DNA of 34,199 nucleotides, from the NCBI GenBank assembly GCA_030523425.1, contig JAUNIP010000016.1:1-34199 (forward strand). The letters run 5' to 3'. The translations under genes were made by a program, and so were the position numbers. Numbering within the stretch: position 1 is the first letter of the stretch; every line of letters begins with the position of its first letter. Shown here piece by piece: positions 1-8,300 of this stretch. This DNA comes from Coriobacteriia bacterium (GTDB taxonomy: Bacteria > Actinomycetota > Coriobacteriia > Coriobacteriales > Eggerthellaceae). The notes beneath the pieces are model-generated. The model was not told the origin of the DNA. It saw nothing but the letters and a program-made list of their open reading frames with translations, and made no database searches.

Positions 1-30
1 TTTCACATTTTGGGGGAGCAAAATGTGAAA
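1..30. repeat. Perfect inverted repeat, 12-bp arms
   Basis: The arms TTTCACATTTTG (1-12) and CAAAATGTGAAA (19-30) are exact reverse complements around a 6-base loop. A third copy of the end motif, TTTCACAT, sits at 46-53. The element lies in the non-coding leader before parAB and may continue past the window edge. It resembles the dispersed intergenic hairpins seen at the other end of this window in design but not in sequence. Its function is unknown. Confidence 0.7.
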
Positions 31-135
31 AATGCTACGTCCCCATTTCACATGTTAAGCAGCGGAACGGGTCGCCCGAAAGGTATCCGTCATCACCCGC
101 CGAGTGGACTTCGGAGCTCTTCGGCGCAACGAAAA

Positions 136-151
136 GGTTTCACGTGAAACA
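136..151. promoter_or_regulatory. parS centromere site 1
   Basis: The 14-base palindrome GTTTCACGTGAAAC occupies 137-150. The 16-base form differs from the usual TGTTTCACGTGAAACA only at its first base (G instead of T). ParB loads here as a CTP-dependent clamp. The site is 12 bases upstream of the -35 hexamer of the parAB promoter, so bound ParB could also damp parAB transcription; that regulatory role is inference. Confidence 0.95.
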
Positions 152-162
152 TTGCTGTTTTG

Positions 163-191
163 TTGAAAGTGGCTTGTTGTTACCGTATACT
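163..191 (+). promoter_or_regulatory. parAB promoter
   Basis: A -35 hexamer TTGAAA (163-168) and a -10 hexamer TATACT (186-191) are separated by exactly 17 bases, a near-consensus housekeeping sigma promoter. Transcription would start near 198, giving a leader of about 74 bases before the chosen parA start. Confidence 0.75.
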
Positions 192-271
192 TTTCACTAC
201 CCGATTTTGGTACCAGGGCTTCTGCCTTTTTGATACAAAAGCAGCATAAACAGACTACGAAAGGGGTCTTT

Positions 272-1345
272 GTGGGGTTTCTCGACAATTTTAGAAAGCC
301 AAAATCAGACGGAACTACAACTTCTTCGAACCAGCTGCAAGACATGGAAAAGCAGTTGGAGGATTCGTATACTGACAGAATTATTGGCGAAAAACCGGCT
401 GTTTCTTCGCCTGACGAGGAACTTTATACAGAAGAGGACCCCGAGAGCGCTTCTGCTGATACTGAAAGCATTCCTGTTATTCTTCGGGACACTGATCAAC
501 CAGAAGACGCCGCTGAGGAAGAGATTCCCTATAAGGAAATTAAGTCTTACAGCGAGAAGGCCCCCGTTACGCGGGTTGTCGGCGAAACAAAGATTATTTC
601 TATCATCAACCAGAAGGGCGGCGTGGGCAAGTCCACCACTGCTGTGAATTTGGCTGCCGCATTGGGCGAACAAGGACGCCAGGTGCTGGTGGTTGACCTT
701 GATCCTCAGGGAAACACCTCTAGCGGCCTGGGCATCGAAAAGTCGCGCATTCAATATTGCGTGTACGACGTTTTGTTGAACGACGTCCCGATGGAGCAAG
801 TTATCATCCCCGACGTGTGCCAAGGGTTAGACCTGGTGCCGGCAACCATCAACCTTGCCGGGGCTGAAGTCGAATTGGTGTCGGAAATTGCACGTGAAAA
901 CCGCTTGAAGGACGCCGTGGGCCAATTCCGCGGGAAATATGACTACATTTTCATCGATTGCCCGCCTTCGCTGGGCTTGTTGACCATCAACGCCTTTGTG
1001 GCGGCGGACAAGCTGCTGATCCCCATTCAGTGTGAGTTCTATGCCTTGGAAGGCGTGACAAAACTTCTCGATTCGATGAAACGTGTCAAAAGTAGGCTTA
1101 ATCCCACGCTTGATATCTTCGGCGTGCTGCTGACCATGTATGACGGAAGGACCATCCTTTCCAAGCAGGTGGCGGCAGAAGTAAAAAATTATTTCGGGAA
1201 ATTGGTGTTTGAAACGCTGATTCCCCGCACCGTGAAGCTTTCCGAAGCTCCCAGCTTCGGACAACCCATTACACAATACGACCCCAGCGGCAAGGGAGCG
1301 CAGTCCTATGTCGACCTGGCGAAGGAAGTGATTTCTCGTGGCTAA
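272..1345 (+). CDS. parA: Chromosome-partitioning ATPase ParA (Soj)
   Basis: ParA is the dimerising, DNA-binding ATPase that moves ParB-parS complexes during origin segregation. The start chosen is GTG at 272: it has a good ribosome site (GAAAGGGG, 259-266) and gives the N-terminus MGFLDNFRKP; an in-frame ATG at 230 lacks one. The protein is 357 residues. The deviant Walker A motif KGGVGKST is at 115-122, followed by the Walker A' stretch VVDLDPQGN and then IDCPPSLG. The first ~105 residues are acidic, Ser/Thr/Glu-rich and predicted disordered, whereas ParA/Soj proteins are usually about 250-280 residues without this. This 5' part is also more A+T-rich than the window. The stop overlaps parB, so the two are translationally coupled. 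Confidence 0.95.
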   Translation: MGFLDNFRKPKSDGTTTSSNQLQDMEKQLEDSYTDRIIGEKPAVSSPDEELYTEEDPESASADTESIPVILRDTDQPEDAAEEEIPYKEIKSYSEKAPVTRVVGETKIISIINQKGGVGKSTTAVNLAAALGEQGRQVLVVDLDPQGNTSSGLGIEKSRIQYCVYDVLLNDVPMEQVIIPDVCQGLDLVPATINLAGAEVELVSEIARENRLKDAVGQFRGKYDYIFIDCPPSLGLLTINAFVAADKLLIPIQCEFYALEGVTKLLDSMKRVKSRLNPTLDIFGVLLTMYDGRTILSKQVAAEVKNYFGKLVFETLIPRTVKLSEAPSFGQPITQYDPSGKGAQSYVDLAKEVISRG

Positions 1346-2510
1346 TAAGAACAAAGGTGGCCTTGGCAGGGGCCTGAACGCCTTGTTGGGCGGATCGTAC
1401 GAGGAAGGCATTCCGGCTGAACCTGCACCGCAGGTTGAAGAAAAGGCGGAACCCAAGCCTGCGACAAAGGCGCCTGCAGCACCTAAGCCTGCAGAAAAAC
1501 CGCCCGTTGTTGTTCAATCGCAGGAAGAACAGCACGTGGCAGAAGAAAACATCACCATCAAAAGCGTAGCTTCCCGCGAAGCCAGGCCCGCGAAGCCGAA
1601 AGAAACGAAAACCGAAGCCCCGAAAAAAGACAGCAAGGCTGTGGAAACACAGCCAGCGGAAAATAAAGAAACCCCTGTTCAAGAGCAGAAAAATAACGAA
1701 GAGGTTGACATAACCCTGGTGTTTCCCAACCCCAACCAGCCTCGAACCAACTTCAAGAAGGAAGAACTGGAAGAACTGGCCGGCTCTATCGAGCGGGATG
1801 GCTTGCTGCAGCCTATTTTGGTGCGAACCATGCCCAACGGCACCTATCAAATTATTGCTGGTGAGCGCCGGTGGCAGGCGTGCAAGCAGGTGGGCCTGAA
1901 AAAAGTACCCGTCCGCATTCGCGAAGCGTCGGAAGACGAGGCGCTTGAGCTGGCGTTGATCGAGAACATCCAGCGCTCCGACCTGAACCCCATCGAAGAA
2001 GCGTACGGTTACAAGCGCGTCATGGAGCGGCAGGGCCTTACGCAGTCAGAGCTGGCGCAGATGCTGTCCAAGGGGCGTTCCACCATCGCGAATGCGCTGC
2101 GCTTGCTGGACTTACCCGAAGACGCGCAGCAGCTGCTGTTCGAAGAAAAGATTACCGCAGGCCATGCCCGTGCCATTCTATCTATTTCTTCCAAAGAAGG
2201 GCGTCAAAAGCTTACTGAGAAGATGGTTGCCGAAAAGATTTCGGTGCGCGAAGCCGAAAACATTGCGCGCCTGTTGGACAACCGCCCGAAGACCACCGAA
2301 GGCACGAAGCGCCCGGAAACGCCCAAGTCTTTCAAAGTGGTTGCCCGTTCTTTGCGCAAGAAGTTCGAAACCAACGTGCGTGTGAAAACCGTTCAAGGCA
2401 AGAACAAGATAGAAATCGAGTTCAAAGACGAAGAAGAGCTTCAGCGCATCTTCAAAAACATCATGAACGAACAGGAAGAGTCCCAAGAAGAAGCGCAGAC
2501 CGAAGCGTAA
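1338..2510 (+). CDS. parB: Chromosome-partitioning protein ParB (Spo0J)
   Basis: ParB binds parS, hydrolyses CTP and spreads along DNA as a sliding clamp; it stimulates ParA. It starts at GTG 1338, overlapping parA by 8 bases. The 390 residues begin with the family's N-terminal motif (GGLGRGLNALLGG, 7-19), thought to contact ParA. A long Ala/Pro/Lys/Glu-rich linker (about 25-120) follows. The ParB/Srx CTP-binding domain covers about 124-195 and contains GERRWQA (175-181) and the ENIQRSDLNPIEEA segment (209-222). A helix-turn-helix lies at about 235-258 (TQSELAQMLSKGRSTIANAL), and a basic/acidic C-terminal dimerisation region ends the protein. The linker is longer than in many ParB proteins. 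A perfect parS lies 34 bases past the stop. Confidence 0.97.
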   Translation: MANKNKGGLGRGLNALLGGSYEEGIPAEPAPQVEEKAEPKPATKAPAAPKPAEKPPVVVQSQEEQHVAEENITIKSVASREARPAKPKETKTEAPKKDSKAVETQPAENKETPVQEQKNNEEVDITLVFPNPNQPRTNFKKEELEELAGSIERDGLLQPILVRTMPNGTYQIIAGERRWQACKQVGLKKVPVRIREASEDEALELALIENIQRSDLNPIEEAYGYKRVMERQGLTQSELAQMLSKGRSTIANALRLLDLPEDAQQLLFEEKITAGHARAILSISSKEGRQKLTEKMVAEKISVREAENIARLLDNRPKTTEGTKRPETPKSFKVVARSLRKKFETNVRVKTVQGKNKIEIEFKDEEELQRIFKNIMNEQEESQEEAQTEA

Positions 2511-2544
2511 CCAGGACTGAAAAACAGCGCGTGCGAAACAAAAT

Positions 2545-2560
2545 TGTTTCACGTGAAACA
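2545..2560. promoter_or_regulatory. parS centromere site 2 (perfect)
   Basis: TGTTTCACGTGAAACA at 2545-2560 is an exact match to the 16-base bacterial parS consensus. It sits in the parB/rlmN convergent gap. Together with the site at 136-151 it brackets the parAB operon. Confidence 0.97.
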
Positions 2561-2561
2561 C

Positions 2562-2597
2562 GTTCGTTGCGACGTTCGATAGAACGCCGCAACGAAC
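2562..2597. terminator. Hairpin between convergent parB and rlmN
   Basis: A strong stem-loop: GTTCGTTGCG (2562-2571) pairs with CGCAACGAAC (2588-2597), and inside it CGTTC (2573-2577) pairs with GAACG (2582-2586) around a GATA tetraloop, with one A/C mismatch. It directly abuts parS and ends 3 bases before rlmN. There is no T-tract on either side, so a role as a bidirectional terminator is plausible but unproven. Confidence 0.5.
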
Positions 2598-2599
2598 AG

Positions 2600-3631
2600 C
2601 TAGCGGACGGCGTTCTTTAGTTGGCCGCAGGCGCCTTCTATGTCGGAGCCTCGGGAGGTGCGTAGGGTGGCTTCTGTGTGGTTGGCTTCCAGCGCGGCAA
2701 GCCAGCGTTCAACGGTTTTGTGAGCCGCAGGCTGGTAGGGTGAACCTTCAACAGCGTTCACGGGCAGCAGGTTCACGTGGCACAGCAGGCCGTCGCAGAA
2801 CTGCTGCAGCGCACGCAGATCTTCGTCCCCATCGTTCACGCCCTTGATCAGCAAGTACTCGAATGTCACGCGGCGGTCAGTCTTTTCCAGGTAGTCAAAC
2901 AACGCACTACGCAGCTGCGAAAGGGGATAGGCCTGCATCTTGGGCATCAGCACATCACGCTTTTCCTGCAGGGCCGAATGCAGCGAAACTGCCAGCGTGT
3001 ACTGGTAGGGCTCTTCCGCAAAACGCGCTATGCCGGGAATAACGCCGCAGGTTGAAACCGTTATACGCCGTGCGCCGATGCCCACCAGCTGCTTGTGGTT
3101 CAGTACGTGCAAGGCGTCAATTGTGTTCTGGTAGTTCAAAAACGGCTCGCCTTGGCCCATGGCCACCACGTTGCTCACCCGCATGCCCATGTCTTCTTGG
3201 GCAACTAAAATCTGGTCCACCATTTCGCCCATGCCCAAGTTGCGCGTGAAGCCTTCGTGCCCGGTGGCGCAAAACGCGCACGCCATGGCGCAGCCCACTT
3301 GGGTGCTGAAGCACACCGTCAGGCGGTCCTTGCCTTTCGAAGAGGGGATGGCCACCGTTTCCACCAGGTTCCCATCGTGCAGCTGCAGCAAGTACTTGCG
3401 CGTGCCGTCCTTGGATACGCGCTTGTTCGCCACCACGGGCTCATCCAGCGAAAACGCATTTTCAAGCGAAGCGCGAAACGCCTTGGACAGGTTGGTCATC
3501 TGGTCAAACGACGCAGCTCGCTTCGCATACACCCATTCCAGCAGTTGCTGCGTGCGGAAAGGTTTTTCACCTGCGGAAGACACAAAGTCTTGCAGTTGGC
3601 CCAGGTTGTATGTCTTGAAAGAACAGGTCAT
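2600..3631 (-). CDS. rlmN: Dual-specificity 23S rRNA/tRNA m2A methyltransferase RlmN
   Basis: A radical-SAM enzyme that methylates C2 of A2503 in 23S rRNA and A37 in a subset of tRNAs. The 343-residue protein from ATG 3631 has the normal family length. The radical-SAM cluster motif CxxxCxxC is Cys114, Cys118 and Cys121 (CAMACAFC), and the acceptor cysteine is Cys335 in the C-terminal motif SRGSDIEGACGQL. The segment GQGEPFLNYQN is the expected GGEP-type SAM-binding loop. A longer open frame to 3670 exists, but the start at 3631 fits the family N-terminus and the promoter position. It is convergent with parB and divergent from ddl. Confidence 0.96.
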   Translation of the reverse strand: MTCSFKTYNLGQLQDFVSSAGEKPFRTQQLLEWVYAKRAASFDQMTNLSKAFRASLENAFSLDEPVVANKRVSKDGTRKYLLQLHDGNLVETVAIPSSKGKDRLTVCFSTQVGCAMACAFCATGHEGFTRNLGMGEMVDQILVAQEDMGMRVSNVVAMGQGEPFLNYQNTIDALHVLNHKQLVGIGARRITVSTCGVIPGIARFAEEPYQYTLAVSLHSALQEKRDVLMPKMQAYPLSQLRSALFDYLEKTDRRVTFEYLLIKGVNDGDEDLRALQQFCDGLLCHVNLLPVNAVEGSPYQPAAHKTVERWLAALEANHTEATLRTSRGSDIEGACGQLKNAVR

Positions 3632-3637
3632 GGGACC

Positions 3638-3643
3638 ATTATA
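3638..3643 (-). promoter_or_regulatory. -10 element of rlmN, probable leaderless transcript
   Basis: On the minus strand a perfect TATAAT (3643 to 3638) is followed by six bases (GGTCCC) and then the rlmN ATG. A start 7 bases past the -10 would fall on the A of ATG, so the mRNA would have no leader and no ribosome site. No convincing -35 is visible. Leaderless mRNAs of this layout are common in Actinobacteria; their use here is inference. Confidence 0.55.
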
Positions 3644-3677
3644 CGCAATGGTTTGTACCAGCGAACGCATACGGCTT

Positions 3678-3686
3678 TGCTATACT
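3678..3686 (+). promoter_or_regulatory. Extended -10 promoter of ddl
   Basis: TGC immediately before TATACT (3681-3686) forms an extended -10 element, with no good -35. Transcription would start near 3693, about 30 bases before the ddl start. It lies back-to-back with the rlmN promoter. Confidence 0.55.
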
Positions 3687-3722
3687 GCTACCGTCCGAAA
3701 TTTCTGCGGGGAAGGAAATCCT

Positions 3723-4679
3723 ATGGCTGAAACGTTTGACCCGAAGTCTTGCAAAGTGGCGCTGCTGGCCGGCGGCCGAAGCGGCGAACGCGAAATATCC
3801 ATCACGTCGGGCAAGGGTTCGCGCCAAGCCTTGGAGGAAGCGGGCTTCCCAGTGACCACGCTTGACCCCGCCAAGAAGGAAGACCTGGTGGAACTGATCA
3901 ACGGCGACTACGACGTGGCCTTCCTGTGCACGCACGGCCGCTACGGTGAAGATGGCGTGCTGCAGGGCATGCTGGAGCTTATAGACCTTCCATACACGGG
4001 GTCTGGCGTGTGGGCCAGCGCTGTGGCCATGGACAAAAGCAAGGCGAAGCTGTTCTACCAGCGCGCTGGCGTGGACACCCCGGCTTCGGTGACGCTGCGC
4101 AAAGGCGAACCGCTCGACGCCGCCGCAATCGTGGAGCAGCTGGGCGAACACAGCGTGGTGAAGGCCGCCTGCGAAGGATCCACCTTGGGCATTTACGTGG
4201 TCACGCAGGGCAGCGCCTTGGAAGACGCCATCAACCAAGCATTCGAATTCGACAACACCGTGGTGGTGGAGCAGTTCGTGGAAGGAAATGAATACACCGT
4301 GGCCGTGCTGGGCAACGAAGACGCCCAGGCGCTTCCCGTCATCAACATTGTGCCTGCGAAGGGCTTCTACGACTTTGAAGCGAAATACGCGCCCGGCGGG
4401 TCGGAGCACATCTGCCCCGCGCCCATTTCCGAAGAGCTCACAGCCACGCTGCAGCAAAACGCGGTGCGCGCACATAAGGCCCTGGAATGCACGGGCGTTT
4501 CCCGCACGGATTTCATAGTGGACGCCAACGGCAAGGCGTGGGCGCTTGAAACCAACACGCTGCCAGGCATGACGGGCACATCGTTGCTGCCCGACGCCGC
4601 GCGCGTTGCCGGCATGTCGTTCCCGCAGCTGTGCACGAAGATGGTGCAGGACGCCTTAGCGGCGCACCCGCGGGCCTAA
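3723..4679 (+). CDS. ddl: D-alanine--D-alanine ligase
   Basis: An ATP-grasp ligase that joins two D-alanines for peptidoglycan precursors in the cytoplasm. The start ATG 3723 follows a clear ribosome site (GGGGAAGGAAA); the frame is open further upstream but that part is antisense to rlmN. The product is 318 residues, in the normal range. Visible family features are the N-terminal GGRSGEREISITSG loop (about 17-30), the EGSTLGI segment of the ATP-grasp fold, and the C-terminal metal/substrate motif ETNTLPGMTGTSLLP. It is a single gene with its own promoter, and its stop overlaps the tail of the convergent gene on the minus strand by four bases. Confidence 0.95.
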   Translation: MAETFDPKSCKVALLAGGRSGEREISITSGKGSRQALEEAGFPVTTLDPAKKEDLVELINGDYDVAFLCTHGRYGEDGVLQGMLELIDLPYTGSGVWASAVAMDKSKAKLFYQRAGVDTPASVTLRKGEPLDAAAIVEQLGEHSVVKAACEGSTLGIYVVTQGSALEDAINQAFEFDNTVVVEQFVEGNEYTVAVLGNEDAQALPVINIVPAKGFYDFEAKYAPGGSEHICPAPISEELTATLQQNAVRAHKALECTGVSRTDFIVDANGKAWALETNTLPGMTGTSLLPDAARVAGMSFPQLCTKMVQDALAAHPRA

Positions 4680-5323
4680 AACCAGCCTACCAGCTTCCCC
4701 ACAACAAATACGACCAGCGCCACCAGCGCAATAATAAACAGCCAGCTGACCACATAGCAGCCTGGGTTGCGTGCACGCCCTTGCTCTACCATCTTGTCCA
4801 GAAACGACTGCGAGTCCTTCACCAGCACCGTGCCCTTCGGCGGGTTTTCCAGGGGAAGGTGGTCTGACGAAAGCCAGTCACCGCCGGCGGCCAGCAGCGC
4901 ATCCACGCCCGCCGGCGCAAGGTCTACGACCGGCCGAATGCCTTTTCCCAGTTCAGCGCCCAGTTTTGCAAGGTAAACACCAATTTCGGGTTCATAGCGC
5001 GCTTCGTTGCACACCAAGGCCACCCGGCCCCAATAGGTGCCCGGGTCAGGGGCGTTGTCGCAAAACACCTGCGAAAGCAGGGCGTGCAGGCACCAACCAC
5101 GCGCACGCAAAACGTCTAACCGGTGGGTAAGGCTTTGGTCCAGGCGTCCAATGGCCACGCCGAACTTGTTCACAATCCATGCCGTGGTGCGCCCGTTTTC
5201 CACGCGAAAATCAACGGTGAACAGGTCGCCCACAAGGTTGTCGGCGCCAACCAGCACTTCGCTTTCCTTTTTCGACGCGGCGCGGAAATCGGCGTAGGTT
5301 CCAAAGTAGCGCATGTCTGACAT
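4676..5323 (-). CDS. Unknown protein with C-terminal membrane anchor
   Basis: I do not recognise this family. ATG 5323 is chosen because AGGAG lies 7 bases upstream; the frame also opens with TTG at 5326. The product is 215 residues. Residues 1-190 look soluble and alpha/beta, with a segment around 45-110 (VGADNLVGDLFTVDF ... AWIVNKFGVAIGRLD) that faintly recalls HIRAN-type small beta domains; that comparison is weak. The last ~25 residues form one hydrophobic helix (about 189-212: VVSWLFIIALVALVVFVVGKL) ending in GWF, with no N-terminal signal, so a tail-anchored protein facing the cytoplasm is likely. It is convergent with ddl and divergent from dinG. Confidence 0.85.
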   Translation of the reverse strand: MSDMRYFGTYADFRAASKKESEVLVGADNLVGDLFTVDFRVENGRTTAWIVNKFGVAIGRLDQSLTHRLDVLRARGWCLHALLSQVFCDNAPDPGTYWGRVALVCNEARYEPEIGVYLAKLGAELGKGIRPVVDLAPAGVDALLAAGGDWLSSDHLPLENPPKGTVLVKDSQSFLDKMVEQGRARNPGCYVVSWLFIIALVALVVFVVGKLVGWF

Positions 5324-5372
5324 CAAGAAACTCCTAAGGTGTTTTAGTTCTTAGCGCACGAACGCATGCAGG

Positions 5373-5383
5373 TATTCTAAAAT
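5373..5383 (+). promoter_or_regulatory. Probable dinG -10 region
   Basis: Two overlapping -10-like hexamers, TATTCT (5373-5378) and TAAAAT (5378-5383), lie 12-17 bases before the dinG ATG. No ribosome site precedes the ATG, so a very short leader or leaderless mRNA is likely. The -35 is not obvious. Confidence 0.35.
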
Positions 5384-5395
5384 AAACAAACTACC

Positions 5396-8300
5396 ATGAA
5401 AGACCCCAAAGGCAGCAGTGTGGAAAAGAAACAAAAAGGCATACCAGAATCCCTGCGGATGTTCATAACCGACGGCACGCCGGACTTCGTGTGTGCCCGT
5501 TACGCTTCGCTGAAGGCCGCCGCCCAGGCGGGCCACTACGGCGTGTTCGACGAAAACGTGGTGGTGCTAGACACCGAAACCACTGGCCTTTCCTTCGCGC
5601 ACGACGAACTGATCCAGATTGCCGCCGCACGCATGGTGAACGGCGAAATTACGGAGTGGTACACCACGTTCGTGAATCCGGGCAAGCCCATTCCGGAAGA
5701 CATCACGCACCTGACCGGCATCACGGACGCCCACGTGGAAGGCGCGCCATGCCCCGATGCCGCCCTGCAGGGCCTGGCGAACTTCGTGGGCGACGCGTAC
5801 GTGGTGGCGCATAACGTGGGGTTTGACCACAACTTCGTGACCAAGCACCCCGGCGGGTACCCGCTGCTGGAAAACACTTGGGTGGATTCGCTGGACCTGG
5901 CGCGTATTGCGCTGCCGCGGCTGACGTCGCACCGGCTGCTGGATTTGGTGCGCGCCTTCGACGCCCCGCTTTCCACGCACCGGGCCGACGCCGACGTTGA
6001 AGCAACGTGTGCCATGTTCCGCATACTGTTGGCCGCGGTAGACGCCATGCCTGCCGCGCTGGTTTCCAAGATTGCGGCCCTTGCGCCGCGCGAAGAATGG
6101 CCCACCGGCGTGGTGTTCGACTATTTCGCCCAGCGCAAGCAACAGGAAGGCGCCGCGGCGCCCGAAGTGGGCGGCGAACCCGAAGTCGGCACCAGCCCCG
6201 CGACCGTCCCCGCCCCCGCGGACAGTTCCCCCGCCCCCGCAACCAACGTGGACGCACTGTTTTCCCTGCGCAGCCTGCGCCGACAAGCGGTGAAGGACGC
6301 GCGGTCCAAACCCAAGGAAGACGCCGACGAATTGGCCGCCGACCCCGCGCGCGGCATAAGCGCGCCCGACGAAGCCATGGTGGCCGCCGCCTTCAACAAG
6401 GGCGGCCTGGTGGGCCGGCTGTATCCCCGCTTCGAAAAGCGCCAGGAACAAGCAGACATGGCCGTGGCCGTGACCAGGGCTTTTGCCGCCAGCGAAAACT
6501 TGGTGGTGGAAGCGGGCACCGGTGTGGGGAAGTCCATGGCCTACCTTTTGCCCGCGGCGCTGCTGGCCAAGCGCAACAACATAACGGTGGGCATTGCCAC
6601 CAAGACAAACGCCCTGCTAGACCAGCTGATGTATCACGAATTGCCCGCGCTGGCAGAAGGCTTAGGCGGCCTGACCTATGCCAGCCTGAAGGGCTTTTCC
6701 CACTACCCGTGCCTGCTGAAGGTGGACCGCCTGGTGGCGGAAGGCGCCAAAATGCGGGAAGTGGCCGGCAAGGAAGTGTCCCAGGCGCCGGCACTGGCGG
6801 GCCTGCTTTCGTTCATAGAGCAAACCGTCTACGACGACATAGACACCCTGAAAATTGACTACCGCAGCGTGCCGCGGTGGCTGTTCACCACCACCAGCCA
6901 CGACTGCCTGCGCCGAAAGTGCCCGTACTTCGGCACCAGCTGCTTTGTGCACGGCGCGCGCCGGCAGGCTGAAAGCGCCGACATTGTGGTAACGAACCAC
7001 ACGCTGATGTTTTGCGACCTGAAGGCTGACGGCGGCCTGCTTCCCACCGCGCGCCATTGGGTGATAGACGAAGCCCACGGCGCCGAAACCGAGGCGCGCC
7101 GTGCGTTTTCCCTGACACTGGCTGCCGAAGACATCCTGCGTGTGGCCAACCGCCTGCGCACAACGGAACCCGCGCGCAATCCCTTTGTGCGTGCCGAACG
7201 CGTGGTTGCCGGCAGCTGCGGCGAAGAGGCGCAAACGCTGCTGTATGCCTTGACGGCTAAGGCGAAGGCAGCGGGGGAGTCATTCGCGGAAACCGGCCTG
7301 GACTTCGTGAAGCACATGAAGGACCTGCTGTACTTTGACCAGGCAAAACGCGGCAAAGGCTACGAAATCTTCGAGCTGTGGATCAACGACCAGGTGCGCA
7401 ATAGCGCCACGTTTAGCACGTTGGCGGGCAAGGGCCGCAACCTGTGCGAAGCCTTAGACAAGCTGATTCGCGCCGCGCAGGACGTGGTGGCCTACCTGGA
7501 AGACTTCGACGAGGCGTCCAACGTGCAGCGCGACATAGCGTCGCTGACCATGAACTGCAAGGACCTGCTTTCCGCCGCGGAGGTGGTGCTAGGCCCCGCG
7601 CGGGACGAGTTCGCGTATTCGGCCACCCTGAACCGCAAGAAGGACAAGGTGGGGGAGCGGCTGGAAGCGTTGCTGGTGAACGTGAGCAGCGAACTGGACG
7701 AGCGGCTGTACCAGCGCACCCATTCGATCATCTTCGCTTCGGCCACGTTGACGGTGAACAACGCGTTTTCCGCGTTTGAGCAGGCCTTGGGGCTGAACGC
7801 GTCCGAACATGCAAGGGCGCGCACGCTAAAGCTTGATTCCAGCTACAACTTCGACAAGAACATGACGGTCTACATCCCCAGCGACCTGCCCGAACCCAAC
7901 GACTTGGCGTACCTGCCGGCGCTGCAGCACTTCCTGCGCGTGGTGCACGTGGCCCAAGGCGGGTCCATGCTGACGCTGTTCACAAACCGAAAGGAAATGG
8001 AAAGCTGCTTTGACCAGGTGAATCCCGCCCTAAAGGAAGCAGGCCTGCGCTTGGTGTGCCAAAAGTGGGGCGTTTCCGTGAAGGGCCTGCGGGACGACTT
8101 CCTGAAAGACGAAAGCCTTTCGCTGTTCGCGCTGAAAAGCTTTTGGGAAGGCTTCGACGCGCCTGGAAGCACGCTGCGGGGCGTCATCATCCCCAAGCTG
8201 CCCTTCGCCAAGCCTTCCGACCCGCTTTCCTGCGAACGCGCCACCCGCGACGACAACGCCTGGCGCCACTACGTGCTGCCCGCCGCGGTCATTGAGACCA

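Noticed and set aside
230-271. ATG 230 as the parA start
   Set aside because: It lacks a ribosome site, whereas GTG 272 has GAAAGGGG at the right distance and gives a sensible N-terminus.
889-900. CACGTGAAAA in parA as a third parS
   Set aside because: Only half of the palindrome matches; it lacks the left TTTCAC arm.
3159-3722. N-terminal extension of ddl upstream of ATG 3723
   Set aside because: That segment is antisense to rlmN and has no similarity to Ddl; ATG 3723 has a clear ribosome site.
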